The notes beneath the pieces were generated by a model. That model was not told the DNA's origin. It did not search any database and saw only the letters and a program-made list of their open reading frames with translations. Positions 35,845 to 44,874 of a DNA stretch of 64,000 nt are shown here, piece after piece (position 1 is the stretch's first letter; every line of letters starts with the position of its first letter). The translations under genes and the position numbers were made by a program. Origin of the DNA: Bradyrhizobium sp. NDS-1 (lineage in GTDB: Bacteria > Pseudomonadota > Alphaproteobacteria > Rhizobiales > Xanthobacteraceae). Where the stretch lies: positions 2,155,501 to 2,219,500 of the forward strand of contig NZ_CP136628.1 of NCBI RefSeq assembly GCF_032918005.1. The letters are read 5' to 3'.

Positions 35845-36704
35845 AGGCCGGCTTCTGGGATGCGCCCGAAGGCGCCGGGCAACCAGTCAACGTGTTTCCG
35901 ATCGGCGACGAGAGTCTCAATGCAGCGAAGGGCAGCCTGACGGCGGCCGGCGCGCTCGCAAAGCTTGCAACGCTCGACAGTGCGGAGCTTGCAAAGAGCT
36001 GCCCGAACGCGGTCGCGCTGCTCTCGGGGATCGCGGATGCCATCGCGGATCAAAAGGCGAACGCGCCGACAAGACTGTTTCGGCTGGCCAATCTCAACGA
36101 TCTCGAGAGCAAGCTGGTGGCCGACGTGCTCGGCGAAGGCGAGGTCGCCGGCGTCGTCGCGCTGCCGGACGGATCGCTGGCGCAGATCCAGGAATCGGTG
36201 CTGGCGGGAATTTGGCTTGTGCGGCTCGAGACCGACGCCACTTCCGAATATCTCGAGATCGGCGCGGTTCCCGAGATCGTCAAGCGTGCGGCTGCCGACC
36301 TGACATCCGCCGATTTCGAGATCGGGCAGGTGCCGGAGGGCGCCATGAACGTGCTGCCGGTGCTCGCCGAAATCCGCGAGCGGGCACAGGCCTGGCGGCC
36401 CGGCATTCGCTCGCAGATCATCAATTTCACGCTGCTGCCGATGAGCCCGGTCGACATGAGGTTCCTGCAGGACACGATCCGGAACGGACCGATTCAGCTC
36501 GTGTCGCGCGGCTACGGCACCTGCCGGGGGCTCTCCACCGGCATCCGCAATGTCTGGTCGGTGCAGTTCTTCAACGCCATGGACACTATCATTCTCGATA
36601 CGCTCGAAGTCGGCGGCGTGCCGACGGTTGCGCTGGCAGCGGACGAGGATTTCGAGGATTCCGCCGAGCGGCTGCAGGAAATCATCGAGGCCTACTTCAA
36701 ATGA
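35841..36704 (+). CDS. hupH: HupH, HyaF-type hydrogenase assembly protein
   Basis: A 287-residue HupH/HyaF-family protein that takes part in maturation of the small subunit under microaerobic conditions. It contains [32 protein letters not shown] and the conserved [40 protein letters not shown] with [16 protein letters not shown] follows. The start overlaps hupG (ATGA), and hupI overlaps its end. Confidence 0.92.
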   Translation: MKAGFWDAPEGAGQPVNVFPIGDESLNAAKGSLTAAGALAKLATLDSAELAKSCPNAVALLSGIADAIADQKANAPTRLFRLANLNDLESKLVADVLGEGEVAGVVALPDGSLAQIQESVLAGIWLVRLETDATSEYLEIGAVPEIVKRAAADLTSADFEIGQVPEGAMNVLPVLAEIRERAQAWRPGIRSQIINFTLLPMSPVDMRFLQDTIRNGPIQLVSRGYGTCRGLSTGIRNVWSVQFFNAMDTIILDTLEVGGVPTVALAADEDFEDSAERLQEIIEAYFK

Positions 36705-36910
36705 GCGCCTTCGAGATTATTGGCGTGCGCCAGGACGTCGCCGACGTCACGCGGCTGGAATGCGGCATCTGCTGGACCGTCTACGATCCTGCGGATGGCG
36801 ATGAGGTAGCGCAGATCGCGCCGGGCACGCCGTTCGCGGCGCTGCCGGAGGAGTGGCACTGCCCGAATTGCGACGCGCCAAAATCCAAGTTCATGGCGAT
36901 CGAAACATGA
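36701..36910 (+). CDS. hupI: HupI rubredoxin
   Basis: A 69-residue rubredoxin. The iron site is formed by [10 protein letters not shown] and [10 protein letters not shown] (CX2C pairs). HupI-type rubredoxins support hydrogenase assembly in oxygen-exposed conditions. It starts at ATG 36701, overlapping the hupH stop, and overlaps hupJ by four bases. Confidence 0.93.
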   Translation: MSAFEIIGVRQDVADVTRLECGICWTVYDPADGDEVAQIAPGTPFAALPEEWHCPNCDAPKSKFMAIET

Positions 36911-37434
36911 CAGGCAGCGCGCCAGCGAGTGCGTCAGGTCCTGCCGGCGACCCCGACGCCGCGGCGTGGGGCGAGCTTCTGGCCGCAAGCTACCGGGAGA
37001 TCGGCGAGCGCGCGATGCGCGATCTACCCATCTACAACGATGCGCTCGGCATCGAGGCGGTCGGTTTCCGTCCCTTCAACGGCACGATCGTCGGCATCAT
37101 GGTCACGCCGTGGTTCATGAACGTGGCGATGCCGGCGGGCGCGGTGACGCCAGCCACCTCGGGCGCGACCGTGCGAATGCGTTTTCCCGCGGGCGATATC
37201 GAATTCACCCTCAGCGAGATCGCCCGGATCGGCCGGAACGCGAGCTGCTCGCTGTTCTCGCCGATGTTCCAATTCGCCGACATGGATGCCGCGCGAGCGA
37301 CGGCCGAAGCCGCGCTTGCCGAATTGATGCTGCCGGCGGACAGCGAGGAGGCGGTTCGCCGCCGCGAGCCCGAGACAAGCCCGATCGATCGGCGTAACTT
37401 CCTGCGGGGTGTCTTGATGGAGCGGCATGGATGA
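36907..37434 (+). CDS. hupJ: HupJ, HybE-family hydrogenase assembly chaperone
   Basis: A 175-residue HupJ/HybE-family chaperone. The core reads GVMVTPWFMN-like (GIMVTPWFMNVAMPAG), FPAGDIEFTLSEIARIG and CSLFSPMFQF. It is thought to guide maturation of a hydrogenase subunit. The N-terminus is Ala/Pro-rich. Four-base overlaps link it to hupI and hupK. Confidence 0.9.
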   Translation: MTGSAPASASGPAGDPDAAAWGELLAASYREIGERAMRDLPIYNDALGIEAVGFRPFNGTIVGIMVTPWFMNVAMPAGAVTPATSGATVRMRFPAGDIEFTLSEIARIGRNASCSLFSPMFQFADMDAARATAEAALAELMLPADSEEAVRRREPETSPIDRRNFLRGVLMERHG

Positions 37435-38522
37435 GTCTCTCGTTCCGCAGCGAGATCGATATTACGGTGCTGTTGTCCGGCGCCACGATCGCCGACGTCG
37501 CGATCAAGCCGCGCAACCGGCCGCCGCTGACGCGGCTGTTTGCGGGAAAGCCCGCGGCTTCGCTGCTTCCGGTGCTGCCGCGTCTGTTCTCGCTGTGCTC
37601 GATCGCCCATCACGTGGCGTTCCAGTCGGCGGTGGAAGCCGCGCAAGGGCGGGAGGCGGCTCCCGCAACGGTGCGGCGCCGCGTCACCGCAGTCGTCGTC
37701 GAGCGGCTGACCGAACTGCTGCGCGGCCTGTTCGTCGGACGGCTCGCGCTCGACGGCACAAACGCTCCGGCGGTGCGCGCCGTAATGCAGGCAAGCGCGC
37801 TGCTTTGGGGCGCGGACGAGGCCGTCCCGCCGGCCTTGCATCGCAACGCCGTGGTGCAGATCAAGGCCGCGCTCGGCGCGATGGGGATCGCCGGCGAAGA
37901 AGACGAGACGCTCGCGCCGGGCAGCCCGCTCGCCGCCTCCGTCGCGGGATGCCACGGCAAGCTGGTGTCAGAGCCGGAGGCCGATCCATCCTTCCTGACG
38001 GTGGCGGACGATTTGGACATCGTCACGCGTCTGCTGGCGGACGGTGCGGCCTATTCCGATGCGCCGGACCTCTGCGGCCGGATTCCGGAAACCGGCGTCT
38101 GGGCGCGCAGGGCACGCCGTGAAGCGGTCTCGGCGGCGGAAGCGGGCTCCGCCGCGCGTCTGAAGGCGCGGATTGCCGAGGTCGCGCGGCTCTGCGCCTG
38201 GCTCGATCGTGGCGATGCGGATCTTGATGAAGGCGTCGTCGCGAGCTACCGGCTCGGCGCGGGCAAGGGGGCAGCCGCGGTCGAATGCGCACGCGGGCGC
38301 CTTCATCACGCCGTCGCACTGGACGAGGATCGCGTCGTCAACTTCGAGTTCCTGGCACCGACCGAGTGGAATTTTCACGCCCGCGGACCGCTGGTCAGGA
38401 GCCTCAAGGGCGCGACGCTCGCGACCGGCCGGCAGGGACAGGACGCGGTTCGCGCGCTGGTCGGCTCCTTCGATCCCTGCGTCGGCTTCAGCCTGCAATT
38501 TCGCGAGGCCGGCCATGCATGA
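37431..38522 (+). CDS. hupK: HupK hydrogenase maturation protein
   Basis: A 363-residue HupK, a scaffold related to hydrogenase large subunits. The C-terminal FLAPTEWNFHARGPLVRSLK and VGSFDPCVGFSLQ echo the HupL tail, but only one Cys of the C-x2-C pair remains, as typical for HupK. It helps build the Fe(CN)2CO centre with HypC and HypD. It overlaps hupJ by four bases and hypA by eight. Confidence 0.93.
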   Translation: MSLSFRSEIDITVLLSGATIADVAIKPRNRPPLTRLFAGKPAASLLPVLPRLFSLCSIAHHVAFQSAVEAAQGREAAPATVRRRVTAVVVERLTELLRGLFVGRLALDGTNAPAVRAVMQASALLWGADEAVPPALHRNAVVQIKAALGAMGIAGEEDETLAPGSPLAASVAGCHGKLVSEPEADPSFLTVADDLDIVTRLLADGAAYSDAPDLCGRIPETGVWARRARREAVSAAEAGSAARLKARIAEVARLCAWLDRGDADLDEGVVASYRLGAGKGAAAVECARGRLHHAVALDEDRVVNFEFLAPTEWNFHARGPLVRSLKGATLATGRQGQDAVRALVGSFDPCVGFSLQFREAGHA

Positions 38523-38856
38523 GATGGCGCTGTGCGAAGGCATCGTCGGTATCGTCGAGGAGGAAGCGCGCAAGCGCGCTTTCACCAAGGTGAACGTCGT
38601 CTGTCTGGAGATCGGTGCGCTGAGCCATGTCGTGCCGGAGGCGCTGAAATTCTGCTTCGAGGCCGTGGCCGCGCGGACCATCGCGCAAGGCGCGCGGCTC
38701 GAGATCGTCGAGACGCCCGGCACGGCTTGGTGCATGGCCTGTTCCAAAACCGTTGAGATCGGGCAGTGTTACGAGCTGTGCCCGTCCTGCGGCGGCTACC
38801 AATTGCAGGTGACGGGCGGCGAAGAATTGCGCGTAAGGGAATTGGAGGTCGACTGA
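38515..38856 (+). CDS. hypA: hydrogenase nickel incorporation protein HypA
   Basis: A 113-residue nickel chaperone. The N-terminal MHEMAL provides the nickel ligands, including His2. The zinc site is WCMACSKTV and LCPSCGGYQ. It works with HypB to load nickel into the large subunit. The start overlaps hupK; the stop shares one base with the hypB start. Confidence 0.95.
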   Translation: MHEMALCEGIVGIVEEEARKRAFTKVNVVCLEIGALSHVVPEALKFCFEAVAARTIAQGARLEIVETPGTAWCMACSKTVEIGQCYELCPSCGGYQLQVTGGEELRVRELEVD

Positions 38857-39776
38857 TGTGTACGGTCTGCGGCTGCAGCGACGGCAAGGCATCGATCGAA
38901 GATGCGCATGGTCATCATCATGATCACGGCGATGGCCATGAGCACGGAGGGCACCATCATCATGACCGCGGTCATGGCCACGACCACGGTCACCACCATC
39001 ACCACGGTGGTGCCCACGACCACGCCCCCGATGAGGCCGGGCTGCTCGACTGCGGCGCCAATCCCGCGGGCCAGAAGATCGCCGGCATGAGCAGCGACCG
39101 CATCATCCAGGTCGAGCGCGACATCCTCGACAAGAACGACCGGCTTGCGGCCGACAACCGCGCCCGCTTCGCGGCCGACGGCGTGCTCGCCTTCAACCTG
39201 GTCTCCAGCCCCGGCGCCGGCAAGACCTCGCTGCTGGTCCGCGCCCTGTCCGAGCTGAAGGCAAGCTTTGCGATCGGCGTGATCGAAGGCGACCAGCAGA
39301 CCTCCAACGATGCCGAGCGCATTCGCGCGACCGGCGTGCCGGCGATCCAGGTCAATACCGGCAAGGGCTGTCACCTCGACGCCGCCATGGTCGGCGAGGC
39401 CTATGACCGGCTGCCCTGGCTGAACGGCGGCCTGCTCTTCATCGAGAATGTCGGCAACCTGGTTTGCCCGGCGGCGTTCGATCTCGGCGAGGCCTGCAAG
39501 ATCGTGGTGTTCTCGACCACCGAGGGCGAGGACAAGCCGCTGAAATACCCCGACATGTTCGCAGCCTCGTCGCTGATGCTGATCAACAAGATCGATCTCG
39601 CGCCCGTGCTCGATTTCGATCTGGCGAAGACCATCGACTATGCGCGCCGGGTCAACCCGAAGATCGAGGTGCTGACGGTGTCGGCGCGCACCGGCGAAGG
39701 CTTTGCGACGTTCTTTGCCTGGATCCGCAAGCGGATGGCGGCGACGACGCCTGCCGCGATGACGGCGGCGGAGTGA
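38856..39776 (+). CDS. hypB: hydrogenase nickel incorporation GTPase HypB
   Basis: A 306-residue SIMIBI GTPase. The N-terminal MCTVCGC motif is followed by a long histidine-rich nickel-storage region (residues about 18-60, with [18 protein letters not shown]). The P-loop is [13 protein letters not shown], the switch segments include [15 protein letters not shown] and ENVGNLVCP, and NKIDL recognises guanine. It delivers nickel together with HypA. The start overlaps the hypA stop. Confidence 0.97.
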   Translation: MCTVCGCSDGKASIEDAHGHHHDHGDGHEHGGHHHHDRGHGHDHGHHHHHGGAHDHAPDEAGLLDCGANPAGQKIAGMSSDRIIQVERDILDKNDRLAADNRARFAADGVLAFNLVSSPGAGKTSLLVRALSELKASFAIGVIEGDQQTSNDAERIRATGVPAIQVNTGKGCHLDAAMVGEAYDRLPWLNGGLLFIENVGNLVCPAAFDLGEACKIVVFSTTEGEDKPLKYPDMFAASSLMLINKIDLAPVLDFDLAKTIDYARRVNPKIEVLTVSARTGEGFATFFAWIRKRMAATTPAAMTAAE

Positions 39777-39778
39777 CG

Positions 39779-42031
39779 ATGGGCGGCGAGGCCACGGCGC
39801 GGGACGGACGGCGGCTGCGCCTGCACGTGCGCGGCGCGGTACAGGGCGTCGGCTTTCGCCCCTATGTCTACGGCCTCGCCACGCGCTACCGCCTCGGCGG
39901 CTTCGTCGCCAACGATTCCCATGGCGTCGTCATCGAGGTCGAGGGCGAGCGCGCGTCGGACTTCGTCAGGGCACTGCCGCTGGAAAAGCCGCCGCTCGCC
40001 CGGATCGACGAGATCTCGGTGCAGCCGGTCGGGGCGGTGGCGAGCGAAGGGTTTTATATCCGCGCGAGCGACCAGGGCAGGGTGTCGACACGCATCGTCG
40101 CCGATGCCGCGACCTGTCCAAAATGCCTGAGCGAGCTGTTCGATCCAGCCGGCCAGTTCTATCGCTACCCCTTCGTCAACTGCACCCATTGCGGTCCGCG
40201 CTATACCATTGCCGAGCGGCTTCCTTACGACCGCGCGACCACGGCCATGAAGCGCTTTGCGATGTGCAAGGCCTGTGCGGGCGACTATGCCGATCCCGAC
40301 AGCCGCCGATTCCATGCCGAAGCGATCGCCTGCCCGCAATGCGGCCCGCGGCTCAGCCACGGTATCGAGGACATCGCTGCCGCGATCGCCGCAGGCAAGA
40401 TCGTCGCAGTCAAGGGGCTCGGCGGTTATCAGCTTGTCTGCGATGCCCGGGACGAGGCGGCCGTGCAGCGCCTGCGCCAGCGCAAGCAGCGCGACCAGAA
40501 GCCGTTTGCCGTCATGGTCGGCTCGGTGGACGCGGTCGCCGGCATCGCCGACGCCGATGCTGCCGAGCTCGCCTTGCTCGAGACGTCGCCGCGGCCGATC
40601 GTGCTGATGACATCGCGCCATCGGCTCTCGCCGGCGATCGCGCCGGAGCTGGCGCGGATCGGCATCGCGCTGCCGGTCACTCCGCTCCATCATTTGATCT
40701 TCGAGGCGCTGGATGCGGCGTATCCGCTCGCCGGCGAGAGCTGGGCGATCGTCGCCACCAGCGCCAATCCCGGCGGCGAGCCGCTTCTGACCGACAATCG
40801 CGAGGCCGAGCTGCGGCTTGCCGGCATCGCCGACCTCATCGTCAGCCATGATCGCGACATCGTCACCCGCGCCGACGATTCCGTGGCGGCCGTCGTCGCC
40901 GGCCGGACGCAATTCATCCGCCGTGCCCGCGGCTACGTGCCGGAGCCGGTTCGGCTGGCGCGACCGGTGCCACCGATCCTTGCGGTCGGCGGCGCGTTGA
41001 AGTCGACCGTGACGGTCACGCGCGGCAGCGAGGCCTTCGTTTCCCAGCATGTCGGCGACCTCGGCACCGCCGAAGGCGTCCGTGTCTTCGAAGAAACCAT
41101 CGGCCACCTGCTGTCGACGCTGGACGTCGAGCCGGGGGTTATCGCCCATGATCTGCACCCGAACATAGCCTCGACCCGCTTCGCCGAAGCGAGCGGGCGG
41201 CGACTGATCGCAGTCCAGCACCATCATGCCCATGCCGCCTCCGTGATGGCGGAGCATGGCCTCGCGGGATCTGCGTTGGCGCTGGTGCTCGACGGCTTCG
41301 GCCAGGGCAGCGACGGCGGCAATTGGGGGGGCGAGCTCCTGCTGTGCGAGCGCGCGCAGTTCCGGCGGCTCGGCCATCTGGCGCCGATGAAGATGGCGGG
41401 CGGCGATCGCGCCGCGCGCGAGCCGTGGCGCATGGCTGCAAGCGCATTGCATGGCCTGGCCCGCGGCAACGCGATCGCGACCCGGTTTGCGGCGCAGCCG
41501 CAGGCTGCGCGTCTCCATGCCTTGCTCGACCAGCCGGGCGTACCGGTGACGACCAGCGCCGGCCGGCTGTTCGATGCGGCGGCGGGGCTGCTCGGTCTTT
41601 GCCAGGTGCAGAGCTATGAGGGCGAAGCCGCGATGAAACTGGAGGCGCGGGTTCGCGCGCCGCGCTCCATGAAAGACGGCTGGACGATCGAGGATGGGGT
41701 GCTGTCCCTGTTTCCGTTGCTTGCGCGCCTTGCGGCCGAGGGCATCGATCCGGTCGAGGGGGCCGGGCTGTTCCATGGCACGCTCGCCGCTGCCTGCGTC
41801 GACTGGATCGCCCGTGCGGCGCGCGAGACCGGCGTCACGACCGTCGCCCTGAGCGGCGGCTGCTTTCTCAACGCGATCCTCAGTTGCGAGATCGAGCGCG
41901 GCTGTATCGCCGCCGGTCTCTTGCCGCTGCTGCCGCGGCAAGTGCCGCCCAATGACGGCGGTCTCAGCCTCGGCCAGGCCTGGATCGCCGCGCTCCAACT
42001 CGAACAGTACGGCCTGGAAGGAACCGCCTGA
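39779..42031 (+). CDS. hypF: carbamoyltransferase HypF
   Basis: A 750-residue protein that makes the cyanide ligands of the active site from carbamoyl phosphate, with HypE. Domains in order: acylphosphatase (LHVRGAVQGVGFRPYVYGLA), two zinc fingers (CPKCLSEL, CTHCGPRY, CKACAGDY, CPQCGPRL), YrdC-like (VAVKGLGGYQLVCDA) and Kae1-like (VQHHHAHAASVMAEHGL, LVLDGFGQGSDGGNWGGELL). Start 39779 follows the hypB stop by two bases. Length matches the family. A large open frame on the opposite strand is a GC-driven shadow. Confidence 0.96.
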   Translation: MGGEATARDGRRLRLHVRGAVQGVGFRPYVYGLATRYRLGGFVANDSHGVVIEVEGERASDFVRALPLEKPPLARIDEISVQPVGAVASEGFYIRASDQGRVSTRIVADAATCPKCLSELFDPAGQFYRYPFVNCTHCGPRYTIAERLPYDRATTAMKRFAMCKACAGDYADPDSRRFHAEAIACPQCGPRLSHGIEDIAAAIAAGKIVAVKGLGGYQLVCDARDEAAVQRLRQRKQRDQKPFAVMVGSVDAVAGIADADAAELALLETSPRPIVLMTSRHRLSPAIAPELARIGIALPVTPLHHLIFEALDAAYPLAGESWAIVATSANPGGEPLLTDNREAELRLAGIADLIVSHDRDIVTRADDSVAAVVAGRTQFIRRARGYVPEPVRLARPVPPILAVGGALKSTVTVTRGSEAFVSQHVGDLGTAEGVRVFEETIGHLLSTLDVEPGVIAHDLHPNIASTRFAEASGRRLIAVQHHHAHAASVMAEHGLAGSALALVLDGFGQGSDGGNWGGELLLCERAQFRRLGHLAPMKMAGGDRAAREPWRMAASALHGLARGNAIATRFAAQPQAARLHALLDQPGVPVTTSAGRLFDAAAGLLGLCQVQSYEGEAAMKLEARVRAPRSMKDGWTIEDGVLSLFPLLARLAAEGIDPVEGAGLFHGTLAAACVDWIARAARETGVTTVALSGGCFLNAILSCEIERGCIAAGLLPLLPRQVPPNDGGLSLGQAWIAALQLEQYGLEGTA

Positions 42032-42267
42032 TGTGTCTCGCGATACCTGCTGAGGTCACGAAGCTCCTGCCCGACGAGATGGCGATCGTCTCGATCGACG
42101 GCGTGAGCAAGGAGATATCGGTCGCCTTGATCGAGAATCTCGCCGTCGGCGACTATGTGATCATCCATGTCGGCTATGCCCTGACGAAGATCGATCCGGA
42201 GGAGGCAATGCGGACGCTCGAGCTGCTGCGCGAGCTTAGCGCCGAGGGGCAGGGAGCCGCGTCATGA
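42031..42267 (+). CDS. hypC: hydrogenase chaperone HypC
   Basis: A 78-residue chaperone that carries the Fe(CN)2CO unit with HypD to the large-subunit precursor. MCLAIPAEV supplies Cys2. VGDYVIIHVGYALTKIDPEE is the conserved second half. It overlaps hypF by one base and hypD by four. Confidence 0.95.
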   Translation: MCLAIPAEVTKLLPDEMAIVSIDGVSKEISVALIENLAVGDYVIIHVGYALTKIDPEEAMRTLELLRELSAEGQGAAS

Positions 42268-43406
42268 AATATGCCGACGAGTTTCGCGACAAGGAGATCG
42301 CGCTCGGGCTTGCGAAAGCGATCCGCGCGGAAGCCGATCCGCAAAAGCTCTATCGCTTCATGGAATTCTGCGGCGGCCATACCCACGCGATCTCGCGTTA
42401 CGGCCTCGAGGACATGCTGCCGAAGAACGTGCGGATGATCCACGGCCCCGGCTGTCCGGTGTGCGTGCTGCCGGCCGGACGCATCGACATGGCGATCCGG
42501 CTCGCCGAGCGGCCGGACGTCATCCTGTGCGTCTATGGCGACCTGATGCGCGTTCCCGGCTCGCAGGGCACATCGCTGTTGAAGGCGAAGGCGCGCGGCG
42601 CCGACATCCGCATGGTCTATTCCACCATCGACGCGATCCGGATCGCCGAGGACAATCCCGGACGCGAGGTCGTGTTCTTCGCCATCGGCTTCGAGACCAC
42701 GACGCCACCGACTGCAGTCATGATCCGGCTGGCGGAGAAGAAGCAGCTCGAAAACTTCACCGTGTTCTGCAACCACGTGCTGACGCCGCCGGCGATGCAG
42801 AACATCCTGGAAAGTCCCGACATCCGCAACATCGGCCGGGTCGAGATCGACGGTTTCGTCGGGCCGGCCCATGTCTCGACGATCATCGGCACGGCCCCTT
42901 ACGAGTTCTTTGCCGAGGAGTTCGGCAAGCCCGTGGTGATCGCGGGCTTCGAGCCGCTCGACATGATGCAGGCGATCCTGATGCTGGTGCGGCAGGTCAA
43001 CGAGGATAGGCACGAGGTCGAGAACCAGTACAGCCGCGCGGTGAACCGCGACGGCAATCTGCGCGCCAAGGAGGAGGTCTCCGACATCTTCGAGCTGCGC
43101 GATCAGTTCGAATGGCGGGGGCTCGGACAGGTTCCCTATAGCGGGCTGAAGCTGAAGCGCGCTTACGCCATATACGACGCCGAGGTGCGCTTCGACATGC
43201 ACGAGCTGCGCGTCGACGACAATCCCGCCTGCGAATGCGGCGCCATCCTGCGCGGCGTGAAGAAGCCGGTCGACTGCAAGCTGTTCGGCACCGTCTGCAC
43301 GCCGGAGACGCCTTTGGGCTCCTGCATGGTCTCCTTCGAAGGCGCCTGTGCCGCACACTGGACCTATGGCCGCTTCCGCGACCACCAGCAAAGGCGCGCG
43401 TCATGA
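42264..43406 (+). CDS. hypD: hydrogenase formation protein HypD
   Basis: A 380-residue Fe-S scaffold where the iron receives its CN and CO ligands. MEFCGGHTHAISRYGLEDML, HGPGCPVCVLPAGRIDMAIR and GFETTTPPTA form the active cleft. Cysteines of the 4Fe-4S cluster lie in NPACECGAILRGVKKPVDCK and LFGTVCTPETPLGSCMVSFE. It overlaps hypC and hypE by four bases each. Confidence 0.96.
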   Translation: MKYADEFRDKEIALGLAKAIRAEADPQKLYRFMEFCGGHTHAISRYGLEDMLPKNVRMIHGPGCPVCVLPAGRIDMAIRLAERPDVILCVYGDLMRVPGSQGTSLLKAKARGADIRMVYSTIDAIRIAEDNPGREVVFFAIGFETTTPPTAVMIRLAEKKQLENFTVFCNHVLTPPAMQNILESPDIRNIGRVEIDGFVGPAHVSTIIGTAPYEFFAEEFGKPVVIAGFEPLDMMQAILMLVRQVNEDRHEVENQYSRAVNRDGNLRAKEEVSDIFELRDQFEWRGLGQVPYSGLKLKRAYAIYDAEVRFDMHELRVDDNPACECGAILRGVKKPVDCKLFGTVCTPETPLGSCMVSFEGACAAHWTYGRFRDHQQRRAS

Positions 43407-44443
43407 AGGCCTACCAGCGCAAGCTCGACATCAGGAACGGCTGCGTCGACCTATCCCACGGCTCGGGCGGCCGGGCCATGGCGCAGTTGATCTCGGGTCT
43501 GTTCCACGAGGCCTTCGGCAATGAATGGCTGGCGCGCGGAAACGACCAGTCGGCATTCGACGTTGGTGCCGGGCGCATGGTGATGACGACCGACGGCTAT
43601 GTGGTCTCGCCGCTGTTCTTCCCCGGCGGCAATATCGGCTCGCTTGCAGTGCACGGCACCGTCAACGATATCGCCATGGCCGGTGCACGCCCGCTCTACC
43701 TCTCTGCAAGCTTTATCATCGAGGAAGGCTTCCGCTTCGCCGACCTCAAGATGATCGCGGAATCGATGGGCGAGGCTGCGCGCACGGCCGACGTTCACAT
43801 TGTCACCGGCGACACCAAGGTGGTCGAGCGCGGCAAGGCCGACGGCCTGTTCATCTCGACCGCCGGCGTCGGGGTCGTGCCCCACGGGCTCGATCTCTCG
43901 GCGGAGAATGCCCGCGTCGGCGATCGCGTCCTGATCTCGGGCACGCTCGGCGATCACGGCGTGGCGATCATGTCGAAGCGGCAGAATCTCGCCTTCGAGA
44001 CCGAGATCGTCTCGGATTCGGCGGCGCTGAACGATCTCGTCGCGAAGATGGTCGAAGCCGGCGGCCGCGGCATCCGCCTGATGCGCGATCCCACCCGCGG
44101 CGGGCTTGCCGCCACGCTGAACGAGATCGCCCAGCAGTCCGACCTCGGCTTCCATCTTCGCGAGGAGGCGATCCCGGTCAAGCCGGGCGTCGCGGCAGCG
44201 TGCGAGCTGCTCGGGCTCGATCCGCTCCATGTCGCCAATGAGGGCAAGCTGGTCGCGATCGTGGCGCCCGAAAATGCTGCTCCAGTGCTGGCCGCGATGC
44301 GGGCGCATCCGCTTGGCCGCGACGCCGCCGACATCGGCGAGGCCGTGGCCGACGATCATCATTTCGTGCAGATGGCCACGAGCTTCGGCGGCGGGCGGAT
44401 CGTCGACTGGTCGTCGGGCGAGCAATTGCCGAGAATCTGTTGA
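43403..44443 (+). CDS. hypE: hydrogenase expression/formation protein HypE
   Basis: A 346-residue PurM-like enzyme that dehydrates the thiocarboxamide on its own C-terminal Cys to thiocyanate. LSHGSGGRAMAQLISGLF begins the ATP domain, RDPTRGGLAATLNEIAQQS the second. The chain ends PRIC, with the required terminal Cys. The start overlaps hypD (ATGA). It ends the hyp operon; only a hoxX-like stump follows. Confidence 0.96.
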   Translation: MKAYQRKLDIRNGCVDLSHGSGGRAMAQLISGLFHEAFGNEWLARGNDQSAFDVGAGRMVMTTDGYVVSPLFFPGGNIGSLAVHGTVNDIAMAGARPLYLSASFIIEEGFRFADLKMIAESMGEAARTADVHIVTGDTKVVERGKADGLFISTAGVGVVPHGLDLSAENARVGDRVLISGTLGDHGVAIMSKRQNLAFETEIVSDSAALNDLVAKMVEAGGRGIRLMRDPTRGGLAATLNEIAQQSDLGFHLREEAIPVKPGVAAACELLGLDPLHVANEGKLVAIVAPENAAPVLAAMRAHPLGRDAADIGEAVADDHHFVQMATSFGGGRIVDWSSGEQLPRIC

Positions 44444-44451
44444 GGCAAATC

Positions 44452-44560
44452 ATGCGCATCCTGCTCCTGTCGCATTCCTTCAACAGCGCAGCGGCTGCAG
44501 AGTCAAACCCTCGCGCCTCATGGCTGAACGTTATCTCACCCTGTCGCGCGAAGTCGGCCT
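44452..44560 (+). pseudogene. 5' stump of a hoxX (hypX)-like gene
   Basis: Eight bases after hypE an ATG opens MRILLLSHSFNSAA, the typical start of HoxX/HypX, which makes the CO ligand or aids maturation under oxygen. After about 14 codons the sequence no longer matches and a stop follows. HoxX normally has over 500 residues and often sits here, ahead of hoxA. Neither is present. Confidence 0.65.
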
Positions 44561-44874
44561 GAAGCCTTGGGCGTTGCCGCGACCGCCTCGGGCGGCCTGT
44601 TCATCTGCTTGAGAAGGACATCTGGGTTGTGTAGGCGCTGGATGGTCTGTTTGCATCACCGCTCAGCGAGCATGTCGTCTTTAAGGGCGTACGTCGCTCT
44701 CGAAAGTCTACAAGGTTATTCGTCGATTCTATGCCCATGGCAACCGCTCTCCGGTTGCCACCCCAAGGCGGAGCGGAGAGCGAGGCTCGAAGCTACGCGG
44801 GCCGTTGCCTAAAGTTAATTGGGTTTGGCCGGTATTTTGGGCGATGCCGTGGCGCCTAGCTGCTCGGCGCCTGG
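44561..44874. other. intergenic region with one hairpin
   Basis: No gene is recognised. Eight-bp arms GGCAACCG and CGGTTGCC (44738-44758, loop CTCTC) form a hairpin. It could end transcription from either the hyp operon or the M16 operon, which converge here. Confidence 0.4.

Noticed and set aside
39638..41998. 786-codon open frame on the minus strand across hypF
   Set aside because: It is the antisense shadow of hypF in GC-rich DNA; the product has no recognisable domain and hypF is certain.
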